The position numbers were made by a program, and so were the translations under genes. From Brevibacillus sp. DP1.3A (lineage in GTDB: Bacteria; Bacillota; Bacilli; Brevibacillales; Brevibacillaceae): a stretch of 64,000 bases of DNA. Each line of letters begins with the position of its first letter. Position 1 is the first letter of the stretch. The stretch covers positions 1,667,501 to 1,731,500 of the forward strand of contig NZ_CP085876.1 in NCBI RefSeq assembly GCF_013284245.2, given 5' to 3'. Of the stretch, positions 1 through 8,092 are shown in pieces. The notes under the pieces are model-generated. The model saw only the letters and a list, made by a program, of their open reading frames with translations, was not told the origin of the DNA and searched no databases.

Positions 1-524
1 GATGGGAGAATCATTCGATCCACGGGAATTCCAGCTAACTGCAATTCCCGGGATATGGCTACCGATAAGATATTGATTCCAATGACTATCCCACGTTGTC
101 CTACTCGCACGCGCTGTACATTTGTCATGACTTGAGCAGCTCCGATGGACATCACGCCAGGTAACGTCCACCCTGGCACGGGTACGGCTGCTTCAGAAGC
201 ACCCGTTGCGATCAGGAGCAATGGGACTGTCATTTCCCCCTGTGTCGTAGAGACGACCCAGCCATTCTGGGATTGCGTCAAATGAAAGACAGAGACGCCG
301 CAACAGATCTCTACACCGAGATGTTTCGCTTCCTCCGTGAGTCGGGCTGCCTCATCCAGCCCATTCCACCACACACCGTCCGGTTCTTCGTGAAGCTGTC
401 CAAGCAAGCGGCCCCCAGGGCGATAAAACTCATCGACTACACGAACAGCCAATCCCTGCCTAGCACTTGCAATTGCTGCAGATAAGCCCGCAGGTCCAGC
501 CCCGATGATGAGAAGGTCGATCAT
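1..524 (-). CDS. FAD-dependent oxidoreductase subunit (HcnB / D-hydroxyproline dehydrogenase beta-like), partial
   Basis: The reading frame begins at ATG 524 and stays open to the window edge, so the C-terminus is missing. It starts MIDLLIIGAGPAGLSAA, a Rossmann FAD-binding GxGPAG motif, and later has an ATGASE-like stretch typical of NAD/FAD disulfide-reductase-fold proteins. The family (HcnB, OoxA, LhpE-like) supplies the electron-transfer flavin of multisubunit D-amino-acid dehydrogenases. Its ATG overlaps the TGA of the upstream ferredoxin gene (ATGA), indicating translational coupling. With the two iron-sulfur genes upstream and the FAD oxidase at 11313, a membrane or soluble D-hydroxyproline dehydrogenase is the likely complex; the substrate is inferred from context. 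Confidence 0.85.
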   Translation of the reverse strand, partial: MIDLLIIGAGPAGLSAAIASARQGLAVRVVDEFYRPGGRLLGQLHEEPDGVWWNGLDEAARLTEEAKHLGVEICCGVSVFHLTQSQNGWVVSTTQGEMTVPLLLIATGASEAAVPVPGWTLPGVMSIGAAQVMTNVQRVRVGQRGIVIGINILSVAISRELQLAGIPVDRMILP

Positions 525-856
525 GCACCATGCCCTCCTTTTTTCAAGGGAGTAGGAAGGAGAGACCCAGCATTCACTTGCATACCTTCCTGCACAAGCG
601 TCATACAAGCACGCACGGTAGGGACACCATCTACATGGACGCGACATTCATAACAGTGACCGATATTGCAGTAAATTCCTCGCGGAGTTCCTTTTTCCTC
701 ATGCACCCGAAGCGTACGGACCCCTGCAGCCAATAGGGCTCCCGCAATCGTCTCACCTTCGTAAGCCGTATAGACAGAGCCGTTATAATAAAAAGGTAGC
801 TGTTTTCTGTCACCGAGTGAACCGAGGACCGGATGGTGATCAATTCGTTGACTCAT
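521..856 (-). CDS. (2Fe-2S) ferredoxin-like subunit of the amino-acid dehydrogenase
   Basis: A 111-residue protein with the plant-type ferredoxin cluster motif C-x4-C-x2-C followed by a fourth Cys (YCNIGHCYEC ... RAC). It matches the N-terminal [2Fe-2S] half of HcnA/OoxA-type subunits. The start at 856 is chosen because its ATG overlaps the stop of the preceding BFD-like gene; a longer frame to 1045 is open but runs back through that gene. The protein should carry electrons from the FAD subunits to the respiratory chain. It sits in the minus-strand operon driven by the sigma-54 promoter at 1161-1176. Confidence 0.85.
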   Translation of the reverse strand: MSQRIDHHPVLGSLGDRKQLPFYYNGSVYTAYEGETIAGALLAAGVRTLRVHEEKGTPRGIYCNIGHCYECRVHVDGVPTVRACMTLVQEGMQVNAGSLLPTPLKKGGHGA

Positions 857-1125
857 GCCCGTTGCCCCCCAAGCGTTTGAAATGAGACAGGACGGATGGG
901 CGGTTGGTATCCAAGAGGTACAGTATGTGAAGGCGCTTGGCCAGTTACTTGTTGAATGACCTGATCGATCAATGTACGGCAGGTTCTCCCACCGCAGCAG
1001 CCCATGCCGGCTCTGGTCCGTAGCTTCAGCTCGCGTGCGGTACATTGATAGGTTTGGGCGATCTCTACCAATTCAGCGAGAGTTACTTCTTCACAACGGC
1101 AAATAATCAATGGATGCGATTCCAT
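853..1125 (-). CDS. BFD-like [2Fe-2S]-binding protein
   Basis: A 90-residue protein with the bacterioferritin-associated-ferredoxin-like Cys pattern: CRC near the N-terminus and GCCGGRTC about 35 residues later. In single-chain HcnA-type subunits this domain is fused to the FAD protein; here it is a separate gene. ATG 1125 is preceded by AAAGGAGG at a 7-nt spacing, so I prefer it to the upstream in-frame starts. It is the first gene of the minus-strand operon and overlaps the ferredoxin gene by ATGA. Confidence 0.8.
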   Translation of the reverse strand: MESHPLIICRCEEVTLAELVEIAQTYQCTARELKLRTRAGMGCCGGRTCRTLIDQVIQQVTGQAPSHTVPLGYQPPIRPVSFQTLGGQRA

Positions 1126-1160
1126 GATGAAGCCTCCTTTCATTCTTGTTTGATGAAAAA

Positions 1161-1176
1161 TGCAAGTGTCATGCCA
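1161..1176 (-). promoter_or_regulatory. sigma-54 (-24/-12) promoter of the dehydrogenase-subunit operon
   Basis: Read on the minus strand the site is TGGCATGACACTTGCA, matching the sigma-54 consensus TGGCAC-N5-TTGCA with GG and GC ten bases apart. It lies 36 bp upstream of the ATG at 1125. It faces away from a second sigma-54 promoter at 1204, so the two transcription units are divergent. Confidence 0.85.
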
Positions 1177-1203
1177 TGGGAAAGCGAGAGAGATCGTCCT
1201 GGC

Positions 1204-1219
1204 TGGCACAATACTTGCT
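1204..1219 (+). promoter_or_regulatory. sigma-54 (-24/-12) promoter of the M24 peptidase gene
   Basis: The sequence TGGCACAATACTTGCT matches TGGCAC-N5-TTGC exactly with correct GG/GC spacing. The peptidase ATG at 1274 is 54 bp downstream. The site is 28 bp from the divergent sigma-54 promoter, so both may share one activator-bound region. Confidence 0.88.
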
Positions 1220-1273
1220 GAATATTCTCAAAGAACGAGCCCAATCACGACAAACAAAAGAGGGATGACAGAG

Positions 1274-2341
1274 ATGGAAAAAGTAACAAGACTGCGTGAG
1301 CAATTCGATTCACTTGGGATTGACGGGATTTTGATCACCAATGGACAAAACCGCCGATACCTCACAAACTTTACAGGTACATACGGAGTTGTCCTCATTT
1401 CTAGGGAACAGGCCAAGCTCTTCACAGATTTCCGTTACACAGCCCAAGCGCAAGCACAAGCAACAGGTTTTGAGATCGTTTATTTGCCGACAAAAGAATC
1501 CGTTTACAGTGAAGTGGCGCGCCAGGCGGAAGCGATGGGGATCAACCATCTCGGCTTTGAGGAGGAGAATGTCTCATTTGCTTTGCATCGTAAATACAGC
1601 GAGGCCGTCCAAACAGCATTCATTCCGACGTCAGGTGTTATTGAGGGATTGCGGATGATTAAGACAAAGGAAGAACTGGCGATCATCCGAACGGCTGCGC
1701 AAATCGCCGATGCGGCATTTTCCCATATTACTTCCTACCTGCGTCCTGGTATCACAGAGCTTGCGGTGTCTAATGAATTGGAAATGTTCATGCGAAAGGA
1801 AGGGGCGTCGGGCTCTGCTTTTGACATCATTGTTGCTTCTGGTTATCGTTCCGCACTTCCTCATGGTGTAGCGAGCGAAAAAATGATTGAAGCCGGGGAT
1901 ATGGTCACGCTGGACTTTGGCGCATTGTATCAAGGGTATCGCTCTGATATTACCCGTACGGTTGCTGTTGGCACTCCTGATGAACAGCTCAAAGCCATCT
2001 ACGAGATCGTTTTGGAAGCACGCAATCGGGCTGTTGCAGGCATTCGTCCTGGCATTACCGGGAAAGAGGCAGACGCCTTCGCACGGGACTACATCACGGA
2101 GCACGGCTATGGCGAGCGATTTGGACATGGAATGGGGCATGGAGTGGGCCTCGATATTCATGAGGAGCCATTTATGTCCACACGTTGCACCGCTGTTCTC
2201 CAAGAAGGCATGATTTTGACCGTGGAGCCGGGGATTTATATCTCAGAGCTTGGTGGGGTCCGTATCGAAGACGATCTGGTTGTCACAGAGAGTGGCAATG
2301 AGGTGCTGACACATTCACCGCGTGAATTGATCATTTTGTAA
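1274..2341 (+). CDS. Xaa-Pro dipeptidase/aminopeptidase (M24B family)
   Basis: A 355-residue creatinase/aminopeptidase-P-fold metallopeptidase of the short PepQ/YpdF type. Metal ligands of the M24 pita-bread fold are visible: two Asp in LDFGALYQGYRSDITRT, His in HGMGHGVGLDIHE, Glu in LTVEPGIYI and Glu in GVRIEDD. These enzymes cleave peptides with proline next to the scissile bond and are cytoplasmic. ATG 1274 is used because AGAGGG lies about 10 nt upstream; ATG 1265 overlaps the ribosome site. The sigma-54 promoter and neighbours suggest it releases (hydroxy)proline from imported peptides; that role is inferred. Confidence 0.9.
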   Translation: MEKVTRLREQFDSLGIDGILITNGQNRRYLTNFTGTYGVVLISREQAKLFTDFRYTAQAQAQATGFEIVYLPTKESVYSEVARQAEAMGINHLGFEEENVSFALHRKYSEAVQTAFIPTSGVIEGLRMIKTKEELAIIRTAAQIADAAFSHITSYLRPGITELAVSNELEMFMRKEGASGSAFDIIVASGYRSALPHGVASEKMIEAGDMVTLDFGALYQGYRSDITRTVAVGTPDEQLKAIYEIVLEARNRAVAGIRPGITGKEADAFARDYITEHGYGERFGHGMGHGVGLDIHEEPFMSTRCTAVLQEGMILTVEPGIYISELGGVRIEDDLVVTESGNEVLTHSPRELIIL

Positions 2342-2352
2342 ATCGAGAGACA

Positions 2353-2390
2353 AAAGCCTTGGCCGAGTAAGTGGGCTGAGGCTTTTTTTT
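2353..2390 (+). terminator. Rho-independent terminator after the M24 peptidase gene
   Basis: AAGCCTTGGCC and GGGCTGAGGCTT form an imperfect stem followed by a run of eight T. It lies 12 bp past the stop codon and isolates this gene from the next sigma-54 unit. Confidence 0.8.
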
Positions 2391-2402
2391 GTCTACCAGC
2401 GG

Positions 2403-2453
2403 TGTCTAAAATTTGAAACACAATAAGCAATACAGTGTACAAAAAAGTGTACA
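2403..2453 (+). promoter_or_regulatory. Two candidate activator-binding dyads (TGT-N12-ACA)
   Basis: Two 18-bp sites, TGTCTAAAATTTGAAACA at 2403-2420 and TGTACAAAAAAGTGTACA at 2436-2453, have the same TGT...ACA frame and lie 33 bp apart, three helical turns. They end 41 bp before the -24 element of the sigma-54 promoter at 2494. A closely matching site is found at 11151-11168. Position and repetition fit upstream activator sites for the sigma-54 regulator encoded at 9417; binding is inferred. Confidence 0.6.
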
Positions 2454-2493
2454 ACAACCAACTCTAGAACGAAGCCACTGCCGCCTTCATTTT

Positions 2494-2510
2494 TGGCACA
2501 TTTCTTGCAT
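2494..2510 (+). promoter_or_regulatory. sigma-54 (-24/-12) promoter of the transporter operon
   Basis: TGGCACATTTCTTGCAT is a perfect match to the -24/-12 consensus. It lies 53 bp before the ATG at 2564 and downstream of two TGT-N12-ACA dyads. It probably drives the solute-binding protein and the whole liv cluster through 8805, since no terminator is seen between them. Confidence 0.92.
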
Positions 2511-2563
2511 TCTGATAATTCTGAAAACTAACACATGACGACTGAACAATGGGGGTTGATCAA

Positions 2564-4231
2564 ATGAAAAAAAGTATGTTCGCGGTAATGAGTAGCCTAG
2601 CAGTCATGGGATTAGCGTTAGCAGGATGTGGAGGAGGACAGCCAGCAGCAAAGCCAGCCGAGCAAGCATCACAGAGTGGACAGTCGAGTACGCAGCCAGC
2701 ACCTGCCACCACGGCTAAAGAACCAGGAAAAGCCCAAGTCCTACGCTGGAATCTTCACTCCGAACCACCTACAGGTGATCCTGGACTTGCGGAAGACACG
2801 ACTTCTGCTGCTATCGTCAAAGCAGTCTTTGATGGACTGACACGCATCGGGCCCTCGGGCAAGCCAGAGGAAGCAGTAGCCGAGAAGATTGAAGTATCGA
2901 GTGATATGAAAACATACACCTTCAAGCTGAGAGACTCCAAGTGGAGCAACGGAGAACCAGTAACAGCGCACGATTTCGAATACGCGTGGAAGCGAGCTCT
3001 CGATCCGAAGACAGCGTCCAATTACGCCTACCAGCTCTATTACATCAAGAATGCGGAAAATGCGAACAAAGGGACTGGCAGCTTGGATGATGTCGGCGTA
3101 AAAGCATTGGATGACAAAACCCTCCAAGTAGAATTGACGAATCCAACCCCGTTTTTTCTGGAGCTAACCGCCTTCCAAACTTATTTCCCGGTAAATAAAA
3201 AGGGAATCGAGGCAGATGAAAAGTGGGCCGGAGAAGCCAAAACACATGTAGGAAATGGTCCATTCAAAATGGCGTCTTGGGAACACAAAAGCAAAATGGT
3301 ACTCGTGAAAAACGACAACTACTGGGACAAAGATAGTGTCAAACTGGACAAGATCGAGTTCTCGATGGTGGAGGATGAAAACACAGAGCTGTCCATGTTC
3401 GAAAATGGCGAGATTGACTGGGCAGGCAGTCCGTTAAGCTCGCTGCCAACAGATGCGATGCCAGCGCTTAAAGACAGCGGAAAGCTGCAAGTGAAGCCGG
3501 TCGGTGCTACCTACTGGTACAAGTTCAATACAGAGAAACCTCCGTTCAATAACGTGAAGATTCGTAAAGCTTTTGCCTACGTCATTAACCGTCAAATCTT
3601 GATCGACAACGTACTCCAAGCGAATCAGCAGCCAGCGATGGCAGCAGTTCCTCCGACAATGGGACTCAATACGGGCGGCTATTTCAAAGACAATGATCAA
3701 GAAACGGCCAACAAGCTGTTAGAAGAAGGAATGAAAGAGCTGGGCATCTCTAAACTGCCGCCGATCAAACTCAGCTACAACACGTCGGAAGGGCATAAAA
3801 AGATCGCAGAAGCGATTCAGGACCAATGGCGTCAAAACCTTGGTGCAGAAGTGAAGCTGGAAAATCAGGAATGGAAGGTGTACCTCGAGACCATGCACGA
3901 GGGCAACTATCAGGTCGGGCGTCTCGGCTGGTCGGGTGATTTCAACGATCCGATCAACTTCCTGGAGCTGTTCAAGGAAAAGGACGGGGGAAACAATGAC
4001 ACGCGCTGGGAGAATCCGAGATTCAAAGAGCTGCTGAATCAGTCCGCCACCGAGAGTGATCCGGAAAAGCGCAAGGCGATTCTGCGTGAAGCCGAGCAAA
4101 TCATGATGGATGAAATGCCGATTATGCCGATCTACTTCTATACGCATACATGGGTGAAGAATGACAAGGTAAAAGGAATCTTCCAGGATGGTCTAGGCGC
4201 AATCGACTGGAAATGGGCATCAATCGAATAA
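2564..4231 (+). CDS. Oligopeptide ABC transporter substrate-binding lipoprotein (OppA/DppA type)
   Basis: A 555-residue SBP_bac_5-family protein. It has a signal peptide with lipobox LALAGC, a Ser/Thr/Gln/Ala-rich linker and the family hallmarks LRWNLHSEPPTGDP near the mature N-terminus and VTAHDFEYAWKRALDP. It binds peptides at the cell surface for import. ATG 2564 follows GGGGGT at good spacing; an upstream ATG at 2549 has no ribosome site. No Opp/Dpp permease or ATPase is nearby, so it must use a permease encoded elsewhere. Its sigma-54 promoter places it with hydroxyproline genes, suggesting uptake of collagen-type peptides. Confidence 0.92.
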   Translation: MKKSMFAVMSSLAVMGLALAGCGGGQPAAKPAEQASQSGQSSTQPAPATTAKEPGKAQVLRWNLHSEPPTGDPGLAEDTTSAAIVKAVFDGLTRIGPSGKPEEAVAEKIEVSSDMKTYTFKLRDSKWSNGEPVTAHDFEYAWKRALDPKTASNYAYQLYYIKNAENANKGTGSLDDVGVKALDDKTLQVELTNPTPFFLELTAFQTYFPVNKKGIEADEKWAGEAKTHVGNGPFKMASWEHKSKMVLVKNDNYWDKDSVKLDKIEFSMVEDENTELSMFENGEIDWAGSPLSSLPTDAMPALKDSGKLQVKPVGATYWYKFNTEKPPFNNVKIRKAFAYVINRQILIDNVLQANQQPAMAAVPPTMGLNTGGYFKDNDQETANKLLEEGMKELGISKLPPIKLSYNTSEGHKKIAEAIQDQWRQNLGAEVKLENQEWKVYLETMHEGNYQVGRLGWSGDFNDPINFLELFKEKDGGNNDTRWENPRFKELLNQSATESDPEKRKAILREAEQIMMDEMPIMPIYFYTHTWVKNDKVKGIFQDGLGAIDWKWASIE

Positions 4232-4252
4232 TATTCGAATGGGGGATGGGCT

Positions 4253-5398
4253 ATGAAAAAGTGGGGAAGCGTGATAGTTGCAGCGATGTTGACTCTAACG
4301 CTTGCTGTAGCGGGATGTGCCAATCAAGGAGCTTCTACTGGAGGTGCAGACGCTAGCGAGATACTCGTCGGTGTGATTTTACCAATAACTGGTAATAATG
4401 CAACGGATGGAAAAGACATGCAAAACGCCATCGAAATGGCTGTCAAAAAAATAAACGACAGCGGCGGAGTTGTTGGAAAAAAATTGAAGATCGAAGTAGC
4501 TGATGATGGCTGCGATCCACAAATGGCGACGACAGCAGCCAATAAGCTGGTCTCTCAAAACGTAGTAGCTGTCGTCGGTGGCTACTGCTCAGGTGCGACA
4601 TTGCCCTCATCGGGTGTATTCAAAAACGCCAACATTCCCATGATCGTTCCCGCAGCCAACTCAGCCAAATTACCCGCTCAAGGCTATGACACCCTCTTTT
4701 TGATCAATGGCCTAACCCCAGATCAAGCACAAACCGCAGCAGATTACATGGCAGCGAACCAGGCGAAAAAAGTCGTGCTCATCCATGACAATTCTGCCTA
4801 CGCCAAAGACCTGGCCGATTTTGCCAAAGCGTCCGTTGAGAAATCCGGCGGAAGCGTCATTGCGTACGAAGCGATCAACCCCGAAGAAAAAGATTTCAGT
4901 GCGCTGGTCACAAAAATAAAAGGTCTCCAGCCTGACGCGACGTATTTTACCGGCTATTATGCGGCTGGCGGACTCATGGTCAAGCAATTCAAGCAAAAAG
5001 GCGTTTCCGGTCTGTTCTTCGCAGGCGATGGCTCATTTAGTGAGGACGTCATCAAGATTGCAGGCACAGACAATGCGGAAGGGCTTTTGATTACCGCGAC
5101 CCCTACATCGGAATTCATCGAGGGGGCAGAAGCGTTCACTTCTGAGTACAAGCAGACGTACAACAACTTGGCACCGGGGCCTTTCTCAGCGTTGAGCTAC
5201 AATGCGGTCAATCTGCTGGCAGATGCGATTGGGCGGGCGAACTCGACTGATCGTGACGCCATCAAAAAAGCGATCAAAGAAACAAAGGATTTCAAGGCGC
5301 TCGGACAAACGATCTCGTTCAACGCCCAAAATACGCTGGATACCTCCAACTTCGCCGTTTTGAAAGTGACGAGTGGCAAGTTCACATTAGCGAAGTAG
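4253..5398 (+). CDS. Branched-chain-type ABC transporter substrate-binding lipoprotein (LivJ/LivK family)
   Basis: A 381-residue periplasmic-binding protein of the Leu/Ile/Val type. It has a signal peptide with lipobox VAGC at residue 22 and the mature-domain motif GVILPITGNNATDGKDMQNAIEMA. It is the receptor for the LivHMGF importer encoded immediately downstream, 21 bp after the OppA-type gene. Family members bind branched amino acids, amides, urea or aromatic acids; the setting favours hydroxyproline or a related imino acid here, which is inference. Confidence 0.92.
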   Translation: MKKWGSVIVAAMLTLTLAVAGCANQGASTGGADASEILVGVILPITGNNATDGKDMQNAIEMAVKKINDSGGVVGKKLKIEVADDGCDPQMATTAANKLVSQNVVAVVGGYCSGATLPSSGVFKNANIPMIVPAANSAKLPAQGYDTLFLINGLTPDQAQTAADYMAANQAKKVVLIHDNSAYAKDLADFAKASVEKSGGSVIAYEAINPEEKDFSALVTKIKGLQPDATYFTGYYAAGGLMVKQFKQKGVSGLFFAGDGSFSEDVIKIAGTDNAEGLLITATPTSEFIEGAEAFTSEYKQTYNNLAPGPFSALSYNAVNLLADAIGRANSTDRDAIKKAIKETKDFKALGQTISFNAQNTLDTSNFAVLKVTSGKFTLAK

Positions 5399-5439
5399 GG
5401 CATACGTCAATCATTGCCTCAAATAAGGATGGTGGAGGA

Positions 5440-6342
5440 ATGGATATTCTCGTCCAAACACTGGCGGACGGATTGGTCATCGGTGCTTTTTACAGTTTGA
5501 TCGCATTGGGTTACACGATGGTTTTTGGCATTATCAAGCTGCTTAACTTCGCGCATGGCGATTTGTACATGCTCGGTGCATTTGTCGGTTATACCTTGCT
5601 CAGCGTGCTCGGCGGAGACTCTTCTGGGGCAGGCTTGATGGGAATATTGATTGTCTTATTGCTGACGATGGTGATTGTCGGCGTCATCGGGATGGGGATT
5701 GAGAGGGTGGCTTATCGGCCCCTCTTGTTGGCTCCACGTCTCTCGATCCTGATTACGGCAATTGGTGTCTCTCTTTTTTTGGAAAACGGCTCGATGATTG
5801 TTTGGGGAGCGCAGTATCAAGTGTATCCCTTGCAGCTTTCTCACGACGGCATTAGCCTGCTAGGGGCCAAAATCACATATGTCCAAATCGGGCTTGTCGT
5901 CATCTCGGCACTTTTAATGCTGAGCTTGCATCTATTCATCAATCACTCGCTGTACGGCAAGGCTATGCGGGCGATTGCGCTCGACCAGACGGCTTGTCAT
6001 TTAATGGGCATCCATGTGCATAAAGTCATTGGCTTGACCTTTTTCATCGGTGCTTCATTGGCAGCAGGTGCAGGCACGATGGCAGGTGCTTATTACGGAA
6101 CCGTCAATTTCATGATGGGCTTTATCATTGGACTCAAGGCATTTACGGCGGCGGTTTTGGGCGGAATTGGCAGCATTCCGGGAGCGATGCTGGGCGGGCT
6201 GCTGCTCGGGATGATGGAGACAGCCGGAACATTTATTTTCGGCGGTTCATGGAAGGACGTCGTGGCGTTTTCCCTGTTGATCCTGATTCTCGTATTAAAG
6301 CCAACGGGCATCATGGGTGAGAAAGTGACAGAGAGGATGTAG
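5440..6342 (+). CDS. livH: Branched-chain-type ABC transporter permease LivH
   Basis: A 300-residue polytopic membrane protein with the LivH start LVQTLADGLVIGAFYSLIA and the motifs NFAHGDLYMLGAF and GGIGSIPGAMLGGLLLG. It forms the translocation pore with LivM. ATG 5440 is preceded by GGTGGAGGA. Only 3 bp separate it from livM. Confidence 0.93.
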   Translation: MDILVQTLADGLVIGAFYSLIALGYTMVFGIIKLLNFAHGDLYMLGAFVGYTLLSVLGGDSSGAGLMGILIVLLLTMVIVGVIGMGIERVAYRPLLLAPRLSILITAIGVSLFLENGSMIVWGAQYQVYPLQLSHDGISLLGAKITYVQIGLVVISALLMLSLHLFINHSLYGKAMRAIALDQTACHLMGIHVHKVIGLTFFIGASLAAGAGTMAGAYYGTVNFMMGFIIGLKAFTAAVLGGIGSIPGAMLGGLLLGMMETAGTFIFGGSWKDVVAFSLLILILVLKPTGIMGEKVTERM

Positions 6343-6345
6343 CGG

Positions 6346-7353
6346 ATGAATCCATCTCGAAAAAAAATCGCTGTTGTCCTGTTGCTCGCCGTCGCGTGTG
6401 TACTGCCGTTTCTGTCCAATAACTACTGGCTGGATGTTGCGACACTTGCCTTGTTCTACGTTGTCTTGGCCCAGGGGCTGAATGTGGTAGTCGGCTTTGC
6501 CGGATTACTCGACTTGGGCTACGCTGCATTTTTTGCCGTAGGCGCTTATACGACAGGCATTCTAATGACGGTCTATCAATGGTCGTTTTGGCTGACCTTG
6601 CCTGTGGCCATGGTATTTGCGGCTATTGTGGGTGTGATTATCGGGGCGCCGACACTTCGGCTACGCAGTGACTACCTGGCAATCGTCACCCTCGGCTTTG
6701 GGGAAATCATTCGTATTTTAGCGATTAATCTTACGATTACCGGATCAGCTTCAGGCATTTACGGAATCCAGCGTCCTTCTATTGGGGGCTATGTTCTTGG
6801 CGGCCAGATCGACTTTTACTATTTGATCTTGATCATTGCTGTTTTGGCGGTCGTGGCTGTAAAACGGTTGGGCACATCACGCATCGGGAGGGCGTGGATG
6901 TATATCCGCGAGGACGAGGATGCTGCCGAAGCGATGGGCATTAACCGGATTAATATGAAGCTGATGGCGTATTCGATCGGAGCTGTCATCGGGAGTTTGG
7001 CTGGTTCTGTTTTTGCTGTCAAAATGAGTGCGATTGCGCCGCTCAGCTTTAGCTTTACCCAGTCCATCATGATACTTCTGGCAGTGGTATTGGGAGGCTT
7101 GGGCAGCATTCCTGGCGTCGTCTTGGGCGCCGTGCTGGTCATTGCTTTGCCGGAGCTGCTGCGCTCAGTGGAAGATTGGCGGTATTTGATCTTCGGCGCC
7201 GCGCTGGTCGCGATGATGCTGTTTCGCCCCCAAGGACTGTGGCCTGCCCGCTATGAGATGAAACGAGGCGCTAGACATGGCGAGACCGAGGAGGCTACGG
7301 AAGGGGGCAGCGGTAATGACGTCAAGCTTGACAGTGAAAAATGTAACGCTTAA
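6346..7353 (+). CDS. livM: Branched-chain-type ABC transporter permease LivM
   Basis: A 335-residue membrane protein with the LivM signature GLNVVVGFAGLLDLGYAAFFA and the conserved cytoplasmic loop GRAWMYIREDEDAAEAMGIN, plus LGGLGSIPG near the C-terminus. It pairs with LivH. The hydrophilic C-terminal tail overlaps the start of livG by 38 bp, so the two genes are translationally linked. Confidence 0.93.
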   Translation: MNPSRKKIAVVLLLAVACVLPFLSNNYWLDVATLALFYVVLAQGLNVVVGFAGLLDLGYAAFFAVGAYTTGILMTVYQWSFWLTLPVAMVFAAIVGVIIGAPTLRLRSDYLAIVTLGFGEIIRILAINLTITGSASGIYGIQRPSIGGYVLGGQIDFYYLILIIAVLAVVAVKRLGTSRIGRAWMYIREDEDAAEAMGINRINMKLMAYSIGAVIGSLAGSVFAVKMSAIAPLSFSFTQSIMILLAVVLGGLGSIPGVVLGAVLVIALPELLRSVEDWRYLIFGAALVAMMLFRPQGLWPARYEMKRGARHGETEEATEGGSGNDVKLDSEKCNA

Positions 7354-8092
7354 ATTCGGCGGTCTGACTGCGGTAAACGATTTGTCTTTTGCTATCAGCC
7401 CAGGCTCGATCAGCAGTATCATTGGCCCGAATGGAGCGGGGAAAACATCCGTTTTTAACATGATCACCGGATTCTACCGTCCGACAGCGGGGCAGATCAA
7501 CCTTGAAGGCAACCAGCTCGTGGGAAAAAAGCCAAGCCAAATCACACAACTCGGCATGGCGCGAACGTTTCAAAACTTGCGGCTGTTTCCGAATTTGACG
7601 GTCTTGGATAATGTCAAATCAGGCATGCACAGCCGCACGAGCCAAACCGTCTGGGGAGCACTATGGCAGACTAGGGCACAGCGACGAGAGGAACAGTTGA
7701 TCGAGGATACGGCAAGAGACTGCCTTCGCTTCTTGGGGATGGAAGACAGTTGTTGGCGCATTGCCAAAAACTTGCCGTATGGTGCTCAGCGTTATTTGGA
7801 AATCGCGCGGGCCTTAGCTACCAAGCCGCGAGTATTGCTCCTCGATGAGCCTGCTGCGGGGCTGAATTATGAGGAGAAGGAAGACCTGATTGCTTTGATC
7901 AAGCGAATCCGCACCCATTACGAGTTGACAGTGCTGATCATCGAGCACGATATGGGTTTGATCAAAAAAATATCGGAAAAAGTAATCGTCCTCGACTACG
8001 GACAGAAGATCGCAGAGGGAACTCCCGAGGATGTACTCAGTAATCCGCGTGTCGTAGAGGCCTACCTCGGAAAGGAGGAGGAGGCAATATGA
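7316..8092 (+). CDS. livG: Branched-chain-type ABC transporter ATPase LivG
   Basis: A 258-residue ABC ATPase with Walker A GPNGAGKTS, Q-loop region MARTFQNLRLFPNLTVLDNV, and Walker B LLLDEPAAGLN. The signature region reads LPYGAQRYLEIARAL, as in LivG proteins where the canonical LSGGQ is changed. ATG 7316 is chosen for the GAAGGGGG ribosome site; the longer frame from 7277 lies inside livM. It ends in an ATGA overlap with livF. Confidence 0.92.
   Translation: MTSSLTVKNVTLKFGGLTAVNDLSFAISPGSISSIIGPNGAGKTSVFNMITGFYRPTAGQINLEGNQLVGKKPSQITQLGMARTFQNLRLFPNLTVLDNVKSGMHSRTSQTVWGALWQTRAQRREEQLIEDTARDCLRFLGMEDSCWRIAKNLPYGAQRYLEIARALATKPRVLLLDEPAAGLNYEEKEDLIALIKRIRTHYELTVLIIEHDMGLIKKISEKVIVLDYGQKIAEGTPEDVLSNPRVVEAYLGKEEEAI

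Noticed and set aside
857-1045. N-terminal extension of the ferredoxin gene on the minus strand
   Set aside because: The frame is open but lies inside the BFD-like gene; the ATGA overlap at 853-856 gives the natural start.
1631-2203. 190-codon antisense frame opposite the M24 peptidase
   Set aside because: It mirrors a well-supported enzyme gene, has no ribosome site and no recognisable domain.
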